NCBI GenBank assembly: GCA_963854835.1
Contig: OY978526.1
Span: forward strand, 26,153,073-26,217,072
DNA from: Megamerina dolium
Taxonomy: Eukaryota > Arthropoda > Insecta > Diptera > Megamerinidae
Direction of reading: 5' to 3'
Length of the DNA: 64,000 nt
Translations under genes and position numbers: made by a program
Notes under the pieces: generated by a model
Database searches by the model: none
Told to the model about the DNA's origin: nothing
Seen by the model: the letters and a program-made list of their open reading frames with translations, nothing else
In this document: piece after piece, positions 22,642 through 35,247 of the stretch
Layout: every line of letters starts with the position of its first letter
Position numbering within the stretch: the first letter of the stretch is position 1

Positions 22642-23587
22642 ATGTCTTCATCGTCGGAAGGACCTGGAACGTCCAAAGAATCATTTGAAACCTTTTACTC
22701 GGAAGTAAGTGGCTGACACACTAATCAATTGAGCAATAGTATATATCTAGATAGCACTTCATTCTTAAGATACATATGTACTCTATATACATTTTGTGTG
22801 TTGACTACAACAACTTGAATTGTCTTTCAGGTGAAAGAAATTGAAAAACGCGATTCTGTTCTCACCTGTTCACAACAAATTGATCGATTACTTCGCCCAG
22901 GATCCACTTACTTTAATTTGAATCCATTCGAGGTGTTACAAATTGAACCAGAAGCAACTGTGGAAGAAATCAAAAAACGCTACCGTACTCTGTCAATTTT
23001 AGTGCATCCGGACAAAAATCAAAATGATCAAGAACGTGCCCAAACGGCTTTTGATATTATTAATCGGGCTTGGAAAATTTTGGAAAACGATCTAACGAGA
23101 AAGAAATGTTTAGATATATATGAGGAAGCCAAAGAACGCACTGATCATATGGCATGTATACAGTGTTAAAAGTAGTACGTACTTACATTTATATATATTA
23201 TTTCATCTATAGATAATGGAAAAGAAGAAAAAACTGAAAAAGGAGAGCAAAGGATTTGAGACTATACCCGAGGATGACCCTATCAAATATAAACATGCCA
23301 TTTACGTTATGGTAATGAAGCTGTTTGCTGATATGGAACGTCGTCGGCAGCAATTAGATCAACGCGATCAAGAAGAGCGGAAACGAAAACGTGAAACCGA
23401 AATTGAGGAAGAGGAAAGACGAAAAGCGGATAAGGAATGGCAACAAAACTTTGAAGAGTCTCGGCAAAGTCGTGTCAATAGTTGGCATGATTTTCAAGCC
23501 GGTGCCAGTAAATCGAAAAAATCAAAAAAACAAAAACGTATGCATGGAATGATAGTACCGCCTAAATTCAAACCAGAATCCCGATGA
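22642..23587 (+). CDS. DNAJC8: DnaJ homolog subfamily C member 8 (spliceosome-associated J protein)
   Basis: Three exons, 22642-22704, 22831-23151 and 23213-23587, give 252 residues, close to the ~253 of human DNAJC8. The J domain (about residues 50-115) contains the HPD motif in LVHPDKNQ, needed to stimulate Hsp70 ATPase. The C-terminal half is a long, highly charged helix (MERRRQQLDQRD...) with a Lys-rich nuclear-type tail. The family is found with spliceosomal complexes. Intron 2 (23152-23212, 61 nt) begins GCATGT rather than GT: only this junction keeps the conserved frame (DHM joined to IMEKKKK), while the nearby GTATAC would shift it. A poly(A) signal lies at 23763-23768. The 3' end faces that of twister. 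Confidence 0.9.
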
Positions 23588-23873
23588 GTTGCCGAACGCA
23601 TATATTCATATACCTTACACACATTTTCAATTGTTTTAAGTTTAGTGACTCGTAAATAATATTTAAGTCAGAATTAACACACAACAAATTTAGTCTCTCC
23701 ATGAGAAATCCTTTTTATTTCTACGAAATTATCAAGTAAGTTCTGTAAAAATGTAACCTTTTAATAAACTTGACTCAATAGTAGGTTTTTATGTATCGAA
23801 ATATTACTAACAAGATTAATGTGAGATTTTACAAATGTTTGTGTTATCATAAATCGATTGTAATATTTTATAA

Positions 23874-26800
23874 TCAAACTGAAGTGTACAAACTAGCCGT
23901 AAAAACTATATCGCGTTTAATAGCGTTTGATGCTTCTTCCATTTTGCTTTGAAGTGCTGGATTACCAATACGAATGGCTGCGGTTTTAACATCACGTAAT
24001 GTTTCATCCAATTGCTGTATACACCGCACTATAATGCCTTCTTGTACCTCAGTAAGCTTCATTATTTCAGCAAAAGGCTAATACAATAAAAAAAAAAGAA
24101 GTGTAAATGTATTTTGAAAACACTGTAATTGTCAATAAATATTTATTACTATTATATTATCTACATAGGGCGAGTCAAATGTACAAAATCTAAATTTAAC
24201 ATTTTCTTTAGACAAATATTTGACCCACCCTAATGTGCATTAAGTACATGATACCTTGTTGCGTGCCCATTCGTAAACTACTTCAAGCAAACCAAAATTA
24301 AGACGACTGTCAGTTTCGATAACAGCCTGGTGACGCAATTCAACGGCTAAAATATTGTCGCTGATTTCTTCAAACTCTTTCACGCACTAGAATAAATAAA
24401 AAAAAAAACAAATTACACTTTCTGTAGCCTGAGTCCATTATGAATTTTTCATCATCTATCCATTAAAAATATGTTGCCATAGATTTATGATGTACCTACC
24501 TTTTCCAATTTTGCCGGTATGACTGGGTTCTCTTTCATTTTAGCTTGAAATACCAAACCAGATAATAAAGCAGCAATTTCTGCAGCCTCAAGATCATTGA
24601 ATATATTACAAAGTATTAGCTCGGTAATCAGCAATTCATTTTGACCCATTTCACATGCAACCTTTCCCTTTAAAGTAACTAAAGGAGATTATTGCAATTA
24701 TAATATTTGCTGCTACTTGTACAAACAGATATGAAGTAATTATACCTTCATCCAGTTCATCGATATAATTTAACGTACGCAATACTTCCAATTTATTACA
24801 GTAGTCAGGATATAGAGAGAGGTTTTTTGTGGAATTCTTAAATTTCAGCTCTTCAATTCGGCGCTCAAGCACTTTTCGTTCAAAAACAGTAGCAAAAACT
24901 TGTTCAAAGTCCGTAGTATTGGTGTAAGGCAGCAACTCAGTCAATTGGTTCCAAATATGTTTCATGTATCGTATTTGTGCCATTTCATTTTCATCGCTAA
25001 TATTTATTTCATTGGTTAAATTTAGAAATTCAATGCTCTCAGGTTTAGCAATATAATTCTCATTGAGTAGCTTTAACTCAGAAACGGCTTTCACCACTGT
25101 AGCACTAGGTGGTGCATCTTTGAAACGTTCGATCTGACGCTCTTCCCAATTACGTATAATTTTGTCAGCATCAACCTTAATGTTAGACTTTGTTACTTCA
25201 ACTATATCTGCAGCTTTAATTTCTAATATTGTATGACCACCAATGCCTTCCGGGTAAAAGAATTTATTTTGACGCGTAAGTGATATTATTTTGTAGAATA
25301 GTGCACCACGATTGAAATTTTCCTTGAAGAAAAAGAGTATAAGTTCAAAATGTCAATTACTAGTTTATGCAGCAATGCATATTATACAATACCTTTTGGT
25401 CATTGAGTTTAAATTGATGATCCAGCACTAATACTCTATATGTGATGCCCTTTTCCCACATTCCTTTCATGGATAGCAAGATGCCCAATTTGTTGTAGTG
25501 TGATCCTTGTGTTACAACTATAACTCGACCTACCTTGAGTTCCTTAACGGCCTTTGGTTGCCGTAATAAAAATTTCTACAAACAAATATTGATTATTATC
25601 GAGCAGTGAAAGATCGAATCTTAAAACAATTATGGCAAGGCAGGAAACGCACCATCAAACGTTGTTTTTCCGTAACGTACTCATGTGCCAAGTCGTAAAA
25701 CCGACAAAGCGGTTTTAAATGATCACTCAGTTCGTTCATTTGCGAGAATTTATCCTGAGCCAGCTTGAGTTGAGCCTCTTGAGCCGGTATTTGGAGTTTC
25801 TGATTGAATTCCTTAAAACTGAATTTCATAATGTCTTCTACTTTAATGCTCTCAATGCGTAGGCATGTCAAGATGACTGCATATCGCAAAATGAACTGCG
25901 ATTGCAGTTTTTCTGGTTGCCCCAAAATCATTGAACGAAGCTCGTTGTCCGGCGGTATGCCAGTTTTGCACAACAATATTACGGTACCATTTTCATCGTG
26001 ACCACGTCGTCCTGCACGACCAGCCATTTGTATATATTCCGCAGGTTTTAGATTTCGCATTTCACAGCCATCGTATTTTCTGTGCGAATCAAAGATAACA
26101 GTTCGTGCGGGCATATTTACACCCATCGCAAATGTTTCGGTGGCAAACAGCAATTTGACAAGTCCCGATTGGAAAAGCATCTCGACAATTTCCTTCAAAA
26201 TTGGCAATATGCCACTGTGGTGTATGCCAATGCCGCGTTCTAAGGAATCCTTCATTCTCAACACTTGTGGAAGTACGCGATCTGGAGGTTTCAGTTTTTG
26301 TAAGCACTGCTGAAAGAACATATGAACCGAACCCTTTTCACGGCCGGTATTTAAATCAACTGATTGGAGTGCCTAAATAATATACTATTTAAAATAAGTA
26401 CGCCATTTACAAATACCATATTTTTACAAACACATTACCTGAGCATTAATATCACATCTATTGCGAGACAACGTAAACGCTACAACTGGCATTTTTTCAT
26501 TTCGTTTTAAATAGTCAACGAGACCGGTCCACATATTTAGATCTTGTTTAGCTCCTATATATTGTACTTGACCACCTTTTGGTTTGCTTTGAATGTCCTT
26601 TTTAGCGTTTTGGTGGCCCCTAGCATTTTGTTGTACTTGACCTCCTTTCGATTTGCTCTGCATCTCCATTTTACGCTCATTGGCCAATTTGTAATTTTGC
26701 TGAAGAAAATTACCATTCGAGTCAACTAGCAAAAATATATCATTCTTACTTTTGCCACCCAAGCCCGTATAAAGATAATGCATCAGTGGAACCGGACGCT

Positions 26801-28156
26801 TTAACGTACTAATCACATACACTTTACGCTTCTTGGTACTACCGACCCAATCGGCTAGTTCCATCGTATTCGGTACAGTCGCACTTAACATAATTATATT
26901 CACATGATCTGGCAGCAATATAATTACTTCTTCCCAAACGTGACCACGTTCTGGATTATTTATGTAGTGAACCTCATCAAATATTACATATTCAAGATCT
27001 CGTGTTATATCGCTGCCACAATATAGCATGGAACGTAGAATTTCGGTAGTCATTATGAGGCACGTTGCGGTGGGATCAATTTGGTAGTCACCCGTAATAA
27101 GACCAACATCTTGGAAAGTTTTTTTAAAATCACGGTATTTTTGATTAGATAATGCCTTGATCGGTGATGTGTAGATTGTCCGGGTGAGATCACGTTTAGA
27201 AAGAGCTATGGCATATTCAGCAACAACCGTTTTACCTATTAAAAATGCCTAAAGTATTTTATTCATTTGTTTAAATTGTTGAGGGTTATTATTATTTTTT
27301 TTTTTGTACCTGCAGACGTATGTGCTGCAACGAAGACGTACTGTCTCTCCTCCAACTTAAGGATAGCATGTTTTTGAAAAACATCCAAATCAAAAGGGTA
27401 TGTCATCGCTGGACATGGTATCTTCTCATTGAAATCGGTTATTGGTTGCGATATATCTATCATTTCTGCCCAATCGCTTCGGAATTTTGTACTTGATGTA
27501 TCTGAAGAAATGTTTAGTACTGGCCTCAAGTCCGCCTTCATTATGTGTTCGTCTACATCTTTAAAATCTTCATTACATTCATAATTTATAGGTGTACGTT
27601 GGAATTGATCTTCTTTCTTAGTCAGCTCCAGCCATTCCTGAACATCCAAATCGACCTCCAGATTTTTTAATAAGTTTACATTCTCCACATTGCTTCCGTT
27701 GAAAGTTAAACCGACACTATTATCAATATTGTGAAATGTATATCCTTTTTGAAATCCCGGAGGCACAGTCAGCAATTCGCTACCAAAATCGAAATTCTCT
27801 ACATCAAATGGACCGATTTCTTGTGATGGTTCATCGAATCCTCCCGGCCAGAATGGATAATTCAATGAAGAACCACGAGTTGCCTCTTCCAGCAGACCAG
27901 GCTCTCTTCTCATTGAAGTTGAATTATTCGCATTCGCTCCAACATCTTCTAGTTCGACTTCTATAAATTCCTTTATAGCGCCGGTAAACAAATCTCTACG
28001 TGGTACAAGTTTTGTGCAACTTGATCCTTTAGGTATATGTAAAATGTCTGTCTCCGCATATTTACGAGGTATCACATCCGGTAGTGGATCATGTATTGAC
28101 AGTTCGGGAATTAATATATAATTCCGCAACTTTTCTATGTTATCCTGTCCAACCAT
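23874..28156 (-). CDS. tst: twister (tst), Ski2-type DExH RNA helicase
   Basis: Eight coding exons on the minus strand: 28156-27310, 27235-26439, 26372-25653, 25575-25393, 25322-24746, 24678-24500, 24386-24255 and 24077-23874. Phases agree throughout, giving 1212 residues (human SKIV2L about 1246). Helicase motifs: Walker A AHTSAGKT (split by intron 1, about residue 283), DEVH box (about 369), SAT (about 400) and [10 protein letters not shown] motif VI (about 663). A basic insertion with two GGQVQ repeats lies between the RecA lobes. The C-terminal part has the Ski2/Mtr4-type arch and DSHCT-like helical region. It is the helicase of the cytoplasmic Ski complex, feeding RNA to the exosome for 3'-5' decay. 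For exon 6 I chose the acceptor at 24680/24679; the next AG would cause an early stop. Confidence 0.93.
24168..24230. repeat. 63-bp inverted-repeat miniature element in a twister intron
   Basis: Ends GGGCGAGTCAAAT and ATTTGACCCACCC are inverted repeats (11 of 13 matching) flanked by TA on both sides (24166-24167 and 24231-24232). It lies in intron 7 of twister and resembles a minimal TA-targeting MITE. Confidence 0.6.
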
Positions 28157-28539
28157 TTTTTACACAAACATGAATTACCGATACAAGAAATTCTCACTTT
28201 CTAAGATCTTTGCTTTTAGAGTTGCCAGGTCTTATTATGCAACTTCTATTTATTCATATAAGGCCGATGTTACACAGAGGATCACAATCATGAAGAATTT
28301 AGCTTTTTTACACTCAATAGTTGCATTAGGTAGTTGATAATTATTACAAATTATCAGGGTTTGCTGTTCGCGTAGACAAAAATGCAGCAAAGTAGAGGAA
28401 ATTGAGAGTGTAAAATGACATTTGATTTAGCCAAAAAGTTGCTAGTTTCTGATGGACAAATTTTTACCTTTCCTAAATATCCTATTTGTTCTTTTTGCTT
28501 TTAATTCTTCTTCTTCTTCATCAAAATGTGTACGATCAG

Positions 28540-29105
28540 AGAACTTTTAATACCAGAGAAGTACTACTTTGGCTTTCGAGCTTTTCGCAGATTACAATAT
28601 CAGAATCACGTAATGGGGTTGCTGTATACAGAGATTTTGAAGAGAGAAAATGCTGTAAGTTAATATAGCAAATTAAATTAAATGTGAATTAAATATTTTT
28701 ATGAATGAATTTTATATATGATAGAATACTTTAAGAAGAATTTTTACTATGATATTCAATATATAGGTATACGCGTATGGAGTACTATACGAATAGCTAT
28801 ACTCCATTCACTACTATATAAAAGGTGTTTAACAATATGATAATTTTCATAATATTAAGTTTTATAAATTTTCAGTAATTTTGACAAAGCAGCAAGGCAT
28901 AAAGCATCGTTGTATTGAAACACCCGATGCCTTGTATCAGGCTTTTAGAATTATCAGCAAGAAATATCGCTTATTGAAATTCAATGCAAAGGAACAGAAA
29001 AGTAGTAAGCAAACCAAAAAACATGTTGTTGTTGCTCCTTATAGTATATGTATTCCTTCCTCCGCTCTTGCTCTGTCTCACATAAAAAGACAGCCACGCA
29101 TGTGA
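28540..29105 (+). CDS. possible small unrecognised two-exon gene, head-to-head with twister
   Basis: A putative exon (about 28540-28654; phase-1 donor GTAAGT) reads REVLLWLSSFSQITISES... and joins in phase, across an intron ending TTTTCAG (28875), to an exon at 28876-29105 reading ILTKQQGIKHRCIETPDALY.... The composition is protein-like and the junction keeps the frame. The 5' end is unresolved. An ATG at 28417 opens 29 codons in another frame, and a TTC-rich tract at about 28507-28520 separates it from the good frame. It lies ~260 bp from the twister start, so it could share its promoter region. I do not recognise it. It may be a gene with an unusual first intron, a decayed gene, or a chance reading. 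Confidence 0.35.
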
Positions 29106-30298
29106 ACTCGTGGTTCACACCACGGGTTTTACGTTTTTTCGCATCCTACGCGTCTGTCAAAAAATTAGAATTAGTATAGTTGTATAGGGCAAGTTACACA
29201 GCGCAAAACACAGGATGCCTACGACGCGTAGAATGTGAAAGAATGTATATTTTATACTTTTAATGGGAATAATATAATTATTCATTTTTCACTGTTCACT
29301 GTTCACCGATCGCGATCGGTTTAAAACACAATCTTCTCAATATGAGTTACTGATTGAGTTCATCAGTGAACGGTCGAAATAAATTAATAATGATCGTGCC
29401 GGCAACGGTAATCTTTGCGTTCGTAATTTTAAAGAACACTACGCTCTTGCTTCAAAACGCTCAATTTCGAGCAATGATTAGTTGTGAAATGCTTGTGGGA
29501 AAGATATTGCACCGACACCACAATTTCCTCTAATATGCAGCTATTTCTCATTTTCCACAAAATCCGGGGCTTATATATTGTTATATTTCTTCCTTTTTGT
29601 CATATTCATATCAAAATAAATATTTTCTTCATTCTGCTTCTTCGTTTTTACAAATTATTACCAATTGAAGGAAATTGATGTAATTTTCCAGGATTGTATT
29701 ACAATTATCAAAGCAATTTCAATGAAATTGATTACCTACAACTCAATTTGACTGACTGTGTTTTCTATGCGAAATTGAGAATATCAACTCAAGTTCGAGT
29801 GAAATTGAGAAACTGCCGAAATTGAAAAATGTTCGCTGTCGCCTGAACATAGTATTCGTATATACAAATTTTTTATGCGTTCAAGTTTTGTCAATACAAG
29901 ATAATGAGTGAACGTATACTTGTATCGCATATATTTCAGCGAAGTATGCAATTTAAGCAAACGGCTCCTTACCCGGTCAACACCACGAGTCAAACACCCA
30001 TCAAATTTGATAAAACTCAAAACTACTTTGATATTTGTTCAATCAGCCGTTAAATTCATACGAACAAACACATAGTTTGCTCAAACTGTTTGACCGTGTA
30101 AGGTGCCTATAAGTAACAAAGTAAATTGCATAGTGATATTGCTAATGAATGTATTGGCAACCCATATTGTTTTGAAACTTTTAAGAAATTGTGCGATTTA
30201 CATATGTCGAATATAAGTGTTCGTAAATACTCAGATAAACATTAAATTGAAAATATTAATTTAGTACAGCAGATTTCTATTAAAAGTATAACGTAAAA
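29106..30298. other. intergenic, no gene supported
   Basis: About 1.2 kb of AT-rich sequence upstream of CSN6. It includes a perfect 16-bp palindrome (ACCGATCGCGATCGGT) at 29305-29320. No protein-like ORF was found. Confidence 0.45.
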
Positions 30299-31317
30299 AT
30301 GGAGAAAATGGATGTGGACGGGGACGTGATGGCAAAACCCAGTTGCAGTAAGACTATTATGGCTGGCTCTGCTACAGTGCCGTCTGTAACAATTTCATTG
30401 CATCCTCTGGTTATAATGAATATATCCGAACATTGGACGCGTATTAGAGCGCAGGCAGGTGAGCCGGTACAAGTATATGGGGCATTAATTGGGAAGCAGA
30501 AAGGCCGCAATATTGAAGTTATGAATTCCTTTGAACTAAAAACTGATACCGTGGGCGAAGATGTCATTATTAATTTGGACTATTATAATACAAAAGAGCA
30601 TCAATACAAGCAGGCAAGTTCTTTAATGTTAGATATGTCGATTGTATTACATAAAATAGAATATCAACGCAGGTTTTCAGTGAATTGGATTTTATTGGAT
30701 GGTATACCACCGGTGAGGTGCCAACAGAACGTGATATAAAGATCCAGAAGCAGATCGCTGAAATCAATGAATGTCCAATTATGCTGCAACTGAATCCAAT
30801 GTCACGCAGTGTTGATCAGCTTCCACTAAAATTATATGAATCCATCATAGACATAGTTGGTGGTGAAGCCACAATGCTGTTTGTATCTCTGACATATACT
30901 TTAGCTACTGAAGAGGCAGAACGGATTGGAGTAGATCATGTGGCGCGTATGACCACCAATGAGACAGGCGAAAAGTCTGTTGTGGCCGAACATCTGGTCG
31001 CACAAGATAGTGCTATAAAAATGTTGAATACTCGAATTAAAATTGTATTGAAATATATAAAAGCGGTGGAGGCAGGCAGTTTGAGTCCAAATCATGAAAT
31101 TCTTCGTGAGGCATACGCATTGAGCCATAGGCTGCCGGTAATGCAGGGTGCAGCTTTTCAAGAAGAATTTTACACACAGTGTAATGATGTAGCTCTCATA
31201 AGCTATTTGGGTTCTCTAACCAAAGGGTGCAATGACATGAATCACTTCGTAAATAAATTCAATATTCTTAACGATCGCCAAGGATCCAATAGACGCATGC
31301 GTGGTCTATATTACTAA
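30299..31317 (+). CDS. CSN6: COP9 signalosome subunit 6
   Basis: Two exons, 30299-30613 and 30673-31317, give 319 residues. CSN6 is the non-catalytic MPN-domain partner of CSN5 in the COP9 signalosome, which removes Nedd8 from cullins. The MPN domain starts at about residue 28 ([19 protein letters not shown]) and has [11 protein letters not shown] but no JAMM metal-binding His pair. The C-terminal half shows family blocks [30 protein letters not shown] and [11 protein letters not shown]. The intron (30614-30672, 59 nt) has a GC donor (CAG|GCAAGT); splicing there restores [16 protein letters not shown] in frame. A poly(A) signal lies at 31375-31380. The 3' end converges with Dph5. Confidence 0.94.
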
Positions 31318-31615
31318 ACTAATAATACCATTTTTCTAATATACATATGTATTCGTAACTTCGATGTTTCGAAGAATAAAAAATTTAGAAATATTCATAC
31401 CAATTTTATATTCTACGCTTTAATAAAGAAAAACCTTTTAGAGATTTGAAAGGCATATCACTTTATAAATCTTGTAAACTTACATGAGTGAATGCTTTAT
31501 ATATTATATTTTCAGTAAGATATTAAATGTAAAGTCTGAAAATTAACACTATTGGATGGAAATCAAGCTAACATGAATCTAATCTAAATAGTATTCAACA
31601 CATATTATTAATGAA

Positions 31616-32509
31616 TTAGTGATTGTAGTCTTCCAAATTGAGAGTTGTGTACTGTTGTAAAAATTCCACCTCTAATGGATGCATTTCCTTAGAGGGTATC
31701 ACAAGCGAATGTAAAGGACCACCAATATCTGTCGTGCTCATGTCGCGCAACGATGAAACTGTAATATCCTGTGTTTCCAGACCAACACGTGCTAAGCCAA
31801 CACATAGAGATTTTTCATTAAGAATAGTATTACGTTCGAGAGCATCTTTCTTCTCAACTATTGCTAACAGTTGCTGAGCAGCTTCCGCGACACTCATGAA
31901 GCGTGGTGGCATGTATTCCTTTCGTCGGCGTGTTAGTGATTCAGGAGTCGGTTCCTTAACCTTAATATCCAACAAACACAATGTGTGCATGTTATGAAGA
32001 CGGTTTAATTTGATTTTATCATAAAAACTGTCTGGCTTCCAAGTCTCATCCCAATATGGAATTGATACAGTTTCACCAAATTTATACAATTGCAAACCGC
32101 AACAACCAATTGCGTTTATAATTGAAGCATTGTGTATGACTTTAAAGGGTATTTTCTTCTCCCTTGCACGTAGTACAAAATCTGTATGAGTAGTTGCACC
32201 AAACGGATCTCCGACGACAAGCAATGCCACGTCTTCTTCAGCCGCACCAGCAAGTATATTGTCTGCACCTTGTTCTACGAGATCCCGATCTGCCAACAAC
32301 ACTGGCCGTCCATAAAAGCTTTCCTAAAAAAGTACTTGGTTTAAACAAAATATATTACTCTGTTAATCACTCACCAATTCTTCTTTGGGACAACCGAGTA
32401 TGGACGTGTACATCTCCAAATAAACACGACTGCATTGCTTTACAATTTCCAGGCCTTTTACTGTTATGTCCTTCGGATCTCCAAGACCCAATCCAATCAA
32501 ATAAAACAT
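31616..32509 (-). CDS. Dph5: diphthine methyl ester synthase (Dph5)
   Basis: Two exons on the minus strand, 32509-32375 and 32323-31616 (phase 0), give 280 residues (human DPH5 285). The enzyme methylates the modified histidine of elongation factor 2 with S-adenosylmethionine during diphthamide synthesis in the cytosol. The N-terminus [18 protein letters not shown] is the tetrapyrrole-methylase-type Gly-rich SAM loop. Further family blocks are [34 protein letters not shown] and [15 protein letters not shown]. The start is the first ATG and lies at the usual family position. Confidence 0.94.
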
Positions 32510-33663
32510 GCTTCTAATAAAACAAATAAAAATAAATAGTTGTAATCAAATTTTGTGCTAATAATTGAAACTGAAATTATTGTAACTTACCACGAAATTA
32601 TTGTAAATGCCTCAGCACTTTTTATATTTTCAGCAGATATTTAAAAGAACAAATACTATTTCCTGTTAGGAAAATTCTTAAATATTTTATTGGTATTATA
32701 TGCTACAATTCTCTACATATACTGCTACGGACAGACACGTGCTGCTGCTTGTTGCTTTTTCAGTCGCTTTTCCATTTATATCCAATACACAGTATATACA
32801 TACACCTTATTGTTGTTCAAATTTCATGGTCACCAAAAATTCAGATAAAGCAAAATTGGAAATCAAATGAAACGTCAAAAGCTCAAAGCTGTCATCGTAG
32901 TTAATGATGATTCAAATAAATGCAAGTACCTCCTCTCGATACTTTTAATTCGAGGTCGATAAATATTTATAGAATTTATTGCACATATTTATATGTTCAT
33001 GCTTTAATAGCATTTATAGCAGGTTTCAATTATAAATTTGTTCAGGAATTATTTTATATTATCATGTAATGTCGCTTAAATTTCTATTCCTTTCGAAAAA
33101 TCGATCATTAGTCATTCTTTGATTATCGCTTTAACCAAATGTCAAAAAGAAAGAATCAAGCGCTCAATAGTTGCATTTGATAATGAAATTAGCCATCACC
33201 AGCAAGCTATAAAAATCAAAAGCGAAACCGAGAATTCACTCTCACATGGAAGAATTACCAAAAAAGTAAATGAAGAGAAAACTTGTCAAAGCAATAGAAT
33301 AAGACAAAGAAAGACAAAATTTCCAAAATACAAAATAGTGCATTGATAACCGTGTGATACTTTATTACATACGGATTTATTGTTAAATTTTCCATTGTAT
33401 CGTTTTTGATTGTAAACTGGAAATTATCCAACCCGTGCAGGTCAGATAGCAGGTACAAAAGACCAGATTCCACAACAAATTAGTTTGTTTACAAAAATTG
33501 TATAATTTTTGCTGGCTACCATTTCCCCAGCACAAAATCAACGTCTCTCTTGCAACAAACTGTCACCTCTATTCTATACTGCCTATTGCCTAAACAATCT
33601 GTATAAGAGCCTGTTGACATTAGTTTCAGTACACCGATTTATTTTTCGTCTATAAACGAAGGG
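32510..33663. other. intergenic, no gene supported
   Basis: About 1.15 kb. A Lys/Arg-rich ORF at 33119-33346 is open, but it has a low-complexity composition and no splice or family features. Confidence 0.45.
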
Positions 33664-34085
33664 CACCCTAATGTGGGTGCCGGGTCATAGTGACGTTTCA
33701 GGCAATTGCAGAGCGGACGAGCTAGCCAGAAATGGTACGACGCTAGAACTCTCCCCTGATTTTGCAAGAATAGGCACTCCATTGAGCACCTGTAAGCTAA
33801 CGATAAAGGGAAGAATGACAGTCAAGCCAAATGACCCAATGGTGGCCTAATCCTAGAAGGATAGGATTGGGCCAATCAACGCACGACTTTTGCAGAAGCT
33901 GCAGAGACCAGGAAGAAGAGGAGTCAATCCTACACTTAATGTGTTCATGTCCGGCCCTTTGCCGAAGGAGCATGTCACATTTAGGTTTCTACAATTCAGA
34001 CAGCCTCACTAGTCTTTCAACAGCAAAAGTGAGGGATCTCACGCGCTTTATTTTAAGCTCAAAATGGTTTGAGTTAGCGAGTTAG
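33664..34085 (+). mobile_element. LINE ORF2 3'-end relic (RNase H and CCHC-like tail)
   Basis: The first part translates as LMWVPGHSDVSGNCRADELA, the C-terminal RNase H signature of I/jockey-related LINEs (WVPGH...N..AD.LA). After a frameshift at about 33825-33835, the frame continues with a Cys/His tail (CRSCRDQEEEESILHLMCSC) to a stop at 34085. It is truncated at the 5' end and broken, so it is a fossil. Confidence 0.8.
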
Positions 34086-34133
34086 TCAAAAAACTTTCGA
34101 TGATAGAGAAAATGAGAACGTACAATGACAGTT

Positions 34134-35247
34134 GAATGGCGCTCCCCACTATACATGCTGTTCGTCGACTTCAAGAAGGCATTCGACACACTTAAGCGTG
34201 ATTCCATCTGGATGGCTTTGAGTAGAAAAGGTGTCCCCCTGAAGCTGATTCGCCTCATAATGGCGCTTTACGAGAACTCTGAGTTGGCAGTTCTACACAA
34301 TGGTAACATCAGTGATTCATTCACGACCAACGCTGGAGTGCGGCAGGGCTGCCCTCTCTCCCCGCTTCTCTTCGCCATTGTGCTGGATGACGTCATGAGC
34401 AGCCTCACTCAGCACAAGAGAACTGGCATTGTGTGGAATCTCGCGCGGCAGCTTGAGGACTTGGACTTTGCCGATGACATTTGTCTCCTCTCGCACAAAT
34501 TCTCTGATATGCAAGCGAAGGCGAACAGTTTAGTCGCGCTGGCACGCACCGTCGGATTAGAGATAAATATTGCGAAGACCAAAGCTATGAGAATCAATCA
34601 TTCCAATAGAAGCCATATAATGATTGACGGCTGTGCGATTGAGTTCGTCGAAAGTTTCTGCTACCTCGGTTGCACGATAGCAACAGACGGGGGAGCTGAT
34701 GAGGATGCTAACTGCAGGCTAAGCAAAGCAAAGACACCATTTGGCCGGCTAAAATCAGTATGGGCAAATTCCCAAATATCCAGACGCACGAAATTACGAA
34801 TATTCTCCGCATGTGTGAAATCGACACTACTGTACGGAAGTGAAACATGGCTGATCTCGATCACGCAGAGACTGCAAGCTTTCGTCAACAAGTGTTTGAG
34901 GATCATTTGTAGAATTTTCTGGCCTAACACTATTTCAAACGAGGCACTATGGCGTCTGTCGAGCGAAGAGCCCATACTGATCCAGATTAAGCGTAGAAAG
35001 TGGCGTTGGATTGGCCACACGCTAAGAAAGCAACCAGATAGCATCACGCGAATGTCGCTTGAGTGGAATCCGCAGGGGAGCAGAGGCCGCGGACGACCAA
35101 GAAACACCTGGAGACGATCAATACTGGGTGAGCTAGCTGCTGCCGGCATCACATGGGAAGGCGCTAGATCAACTGCCCAAAACCTTGTGCTATGGCGAAG
35201 CCTTGTGGAGGCCCTATGCTCCAACTAGGAGTTTAAAGGAAAAAAAA
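34134..35247 (+). mobile_element. 5'-truncated LINE insertion with poly(A) tail and 12-bp target duplication
   Basis: A reverse transcriptase fragment open without stops to 35228. It shows FVDFKKAFDTL, GVRQGCPLSPLLF and LDFADDICLL (catalytic FADD), followed by a LYGSETW region and a GRGRPRNTWRRS C-terminus, a layout seen in RTE-type and related clades. The 3' end has an A-rich tail (35238-35248). Identical 12-bp repeats ACAATGACAGTT flank it at 34122-34133 and 35248-35259. That is a perfect target-site duplication, showing a target-primed, 5'-truncated insertion that is relatively young. The apparent start codon of the ORF comes from the target duplication, not from the element. Confidence 0.9.

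Noticed and set aside
33119..33346. 75-codon Lys/Arg-rich ORF
   Set aside because: Low-complexity composition typical of chance frames in A-rich DNA.
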